Shown: positions 6,430-7,732 of the stretch, one piece after another
How the letters are laid out: each line of letters opens with the position of its first letter
Numbering within the stretch: the first letter of the stretch is position 1
Assembly (NCBI GenBank): GCA_009786735.1
Contig: WQRM01000072.1
Location: 1-7,732, forward strand
Source of the DNA: Oscillospiraceae bacterium
GTDB lineage: Bacteria; Bacillota; Clostridia; Oscillospirales; Acutalibacteraceae
Length of the DNA: 7,732 bases
Direction: 5' to 3'
Program-made: the position numbers and the translations under genes
The notes under the pieces: generated by a model
The model's database searches: none
Told to the model about the DNA's origin: nothing
Seen by the model: the letters and a program-made list of their open reading frames with translations, nothing else

Positions 6430-7732
6430 TCAATCCCAGAACCATGGGCGGGTGGGTTCGGGTTCGGGCTCGAATACGCTTTGGTCTTCCACCAGCCGCA
6501 CGGTCACGTCAAAGGTGTCGGTGACGTTGAAGTTCTCGCGGTTCACGCGGGCGATGGTGAGCTCAAGCGCTTGCCCAACGCTGCCGGTTTCGATGACTTC
6601 CAACAACACTTCGGGACGATTGATGGGGTTGCCATTCACGTGGGTGATGATGTCCTCGGGCTCAACTTGGGTGTTGCGGAAGTCGCTGTCGTCGTCGATG
6701 GCCGCGATGATGATGCTGCCGGACGGCAAGTTGTTCGCACGCACCACAAATGCGCCGGGTGCCGTTTGCGTGGCCACGATGAACTGAATCCCCAACTTCG
6801 GACGATTGGGCACGCGTCCCATGGCGATGAGGTTGTTCACCACTTCCTGCACCGTGGACGACGGCACGGCGAATCCCATGCCCTCGAAGTACAGGTCAAC
6901 GATTTTCTGCGAGTTAATGCCGATGACCTGCCCCAGTGCGTTCACCAGCGCGCCGCCGCTGTTGCCGGGGCTGATGGGCGCGGTGTGTTGGATGGTGATC
7001 ATCGTGTGGCGGTTGCGGATGGGTCGGTCAATCGCACTCACAATGCCATCGGTAAACGAACCCATGAACTGAATCCCGCCCGGGTTGCCCACCGCGAACA
7101 CCGGCTCGCCCACGCGCAGCGCGTCGGAATCGCCAAACGTGGCAGCGTGCAAGCCCGTGGCGGGGATACGCAGCAAGCCAACGTCCGTGCGCACATCATA
7201 GCCGATGATTTCGGCGTAAAAGCCTTCGCCGTTGTATAGCTCAATGCTCACGCGGCGGTTCGTGCCTTCAATCACGTGCGCGGCGGTCACCACATAGGTG
7301 TGCGTGCCGGCGGTATTCTCATGCATAATAATCCCGCTGCCCTCGCCGATGATGTTGTTGCCGCGCGTGCCGTGGATCTGCACCGCCACGTTGGAGCGCT
7401 GGAGGCTTTCGGCAATCTGCACCGGCGTCATCCCGCCATACACCGCAGGCGACGAGCGGTCACCGTCGGGCGTTTGCGCAAGCTGCATGTGCGGGCTGTC
7501 GCTGCCGCCGCCGGGCAGCGTCACTGCAGGCGGAGTTTGCGGTCGATTCGCAGCGTAGCGTATGCCAAAGAACCCCGCCGTGCCGCCCACAATCACCAGC
7601 AACACACACAGCACCGAAATCGCTGCCACGCCTCTGCGGCGCTTGGGCGGTTGTTGCGGCGTGAGATCCGGCAACGCGGGCATTGGCAGCGAAGCGTTTT
7701 GCGCATCGTCGTAGCCATAGCCGCTGAAATTG
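6430..7732 (-). CDS. Membrane-anchored HtrA-type serine protease with PDZ domain (5' end off window)
   Basis: The frame ends at TGA 6432-6430 and stays open to the right edge. An in-frame ATG at 7683-7681 has no ribosome binding site and the residues before it (NFSGYGYDDAQ) look like protein, so the start is probably outside. Counting from that ATG: a basic stop-transfer KRRR (14-17), one membrane helix (about 19-40), a Pro/Gly linker, a trypsin-like domain and a PDZ domain (about 297-380). The catalytic triad is complete: His136 in VVTAAH, Asp167 in RTDVGLL and Ser242 in SPGNSGGAL. HtrA proteases degrade or refold damaged exported proteins, and the active site lies outside the membrane. The protein ends with an acidic-Pro stretch and an aromatic tail (EPEPEPTRPWFWD). 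It converges on the B6 operon and shares its terminator, so it is probably unrelated to it in function. Confidence 0.92.
   Translation of the reverse strand, partial: NFSGYGYDDAQNASLPMPALPDLTPQQPPKRRRGVAAISVLCVLLVIVGGTAGFFGIRYAANRPQTPPAVTLPGGGSDSPHMQLAQTPDGDRSSPAVYGGMTPVQIAESLQRSNVAVQIHGTRGNNIIGEGSGIIMHENTAGTHTYVVTAAHVIEGTNRRVSIELYNGEGFYAEIIGYDVRTDVGLLRIPATGLHAATFGDSDALRVGEPVFAVGNPGGIQFMGSFTDGIVSAIDRPIRNRHTMITIQHTAPISPGNSGGALVNALGQVIGINSQKIVDLYFEGMGFAVPSSTVQEVVNNLIAMGRVPNRPKLGIQFIVATQTAPGAFVVRANNLPSGSIIIAAIDDDSDFRNTQVEPEDIITHVNGNPINRPEVLLEVIETGSVGQALELTIARVNRENFNVTDTFDVTVRLVEDQSVFEPEPEPTRPWFWD

Overview
The window is G+C-rich (near 60% by eye) and looks like a chromosomal segment of a Bacillota bacterium, probably a clostridial lineage. 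The signs are a DivIVA-type scaffold, a SipW-like membrane protein beside a TasA/camelysin-like surface protein, a CotH-kinase surface protein, a pyridoxamine kinase coupled to an ECF-type vitamin S component, consensus sigma-A promoters and purine-rich ribosome binding sites. There are no RNA genes, CRISPR arrays or insertion sequences that I can see.

Layout. (1) Positions 1-2121, minus strand: the start and most of a large exported protein with a signal peptide, a beta-sandwich-like region, a FIVAR-like helical repeat and a CotH kinase domain. Its C-terminus lies off the left edge. A run of nine C (coding strand) sits between its ATG codons and the signal peptide and puts both ATGs out of frame: either a phase-variable switch caught OFF or a homopolymer error. 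(2) Positions 2122-2303: a compact divergent control region, with a perfect-consensus promoter for the CotH gene and a TATAAT promoter with an overlapping inverted repeat for the rightward genes. (3) Positions 2304-4991, plus strand: three overlapping genes encoding a DivIVA-like coiled-coil protein, a SipW-type signal peptidase homologue that has lost its catalytic residues, and a TasA/camelysin-like membrane-anchored protein with a very basic cytoplasmic N-terminus. (4) Positions 5025-6346, plus strand: pyridoxamine/pyridoxal kinase and an ECF transporter S component sharing an ATGA overlap, a vitamin B6 salvage pair. (5) Positions 6353-6403: a strong hairpin terminator between convergent genes. 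(6) Positions 6430-7732, minus strand: a membrane-anchored HtrA-type serine protease with a PDZ domain, open at the right edge.

How they may work together. The left two thirds reads as a cell-envelope module. The divergent arrangement, the exported CotH protein and the scaffold / pseudo-signal-peptidase / TasA-like trio suggest a surface structure positioned from inside the cell by a DivIVA-like protein, with a catalytically dead SipW relative possibly acting as chaperone or anchor rather than protease. This is inference; the catalytic-residue losses and the homopolymer frameshift are read directly from the sequence. The B6 pair is ordinary metabolism, perhaps co-transcribed because no terminator is visible before it.
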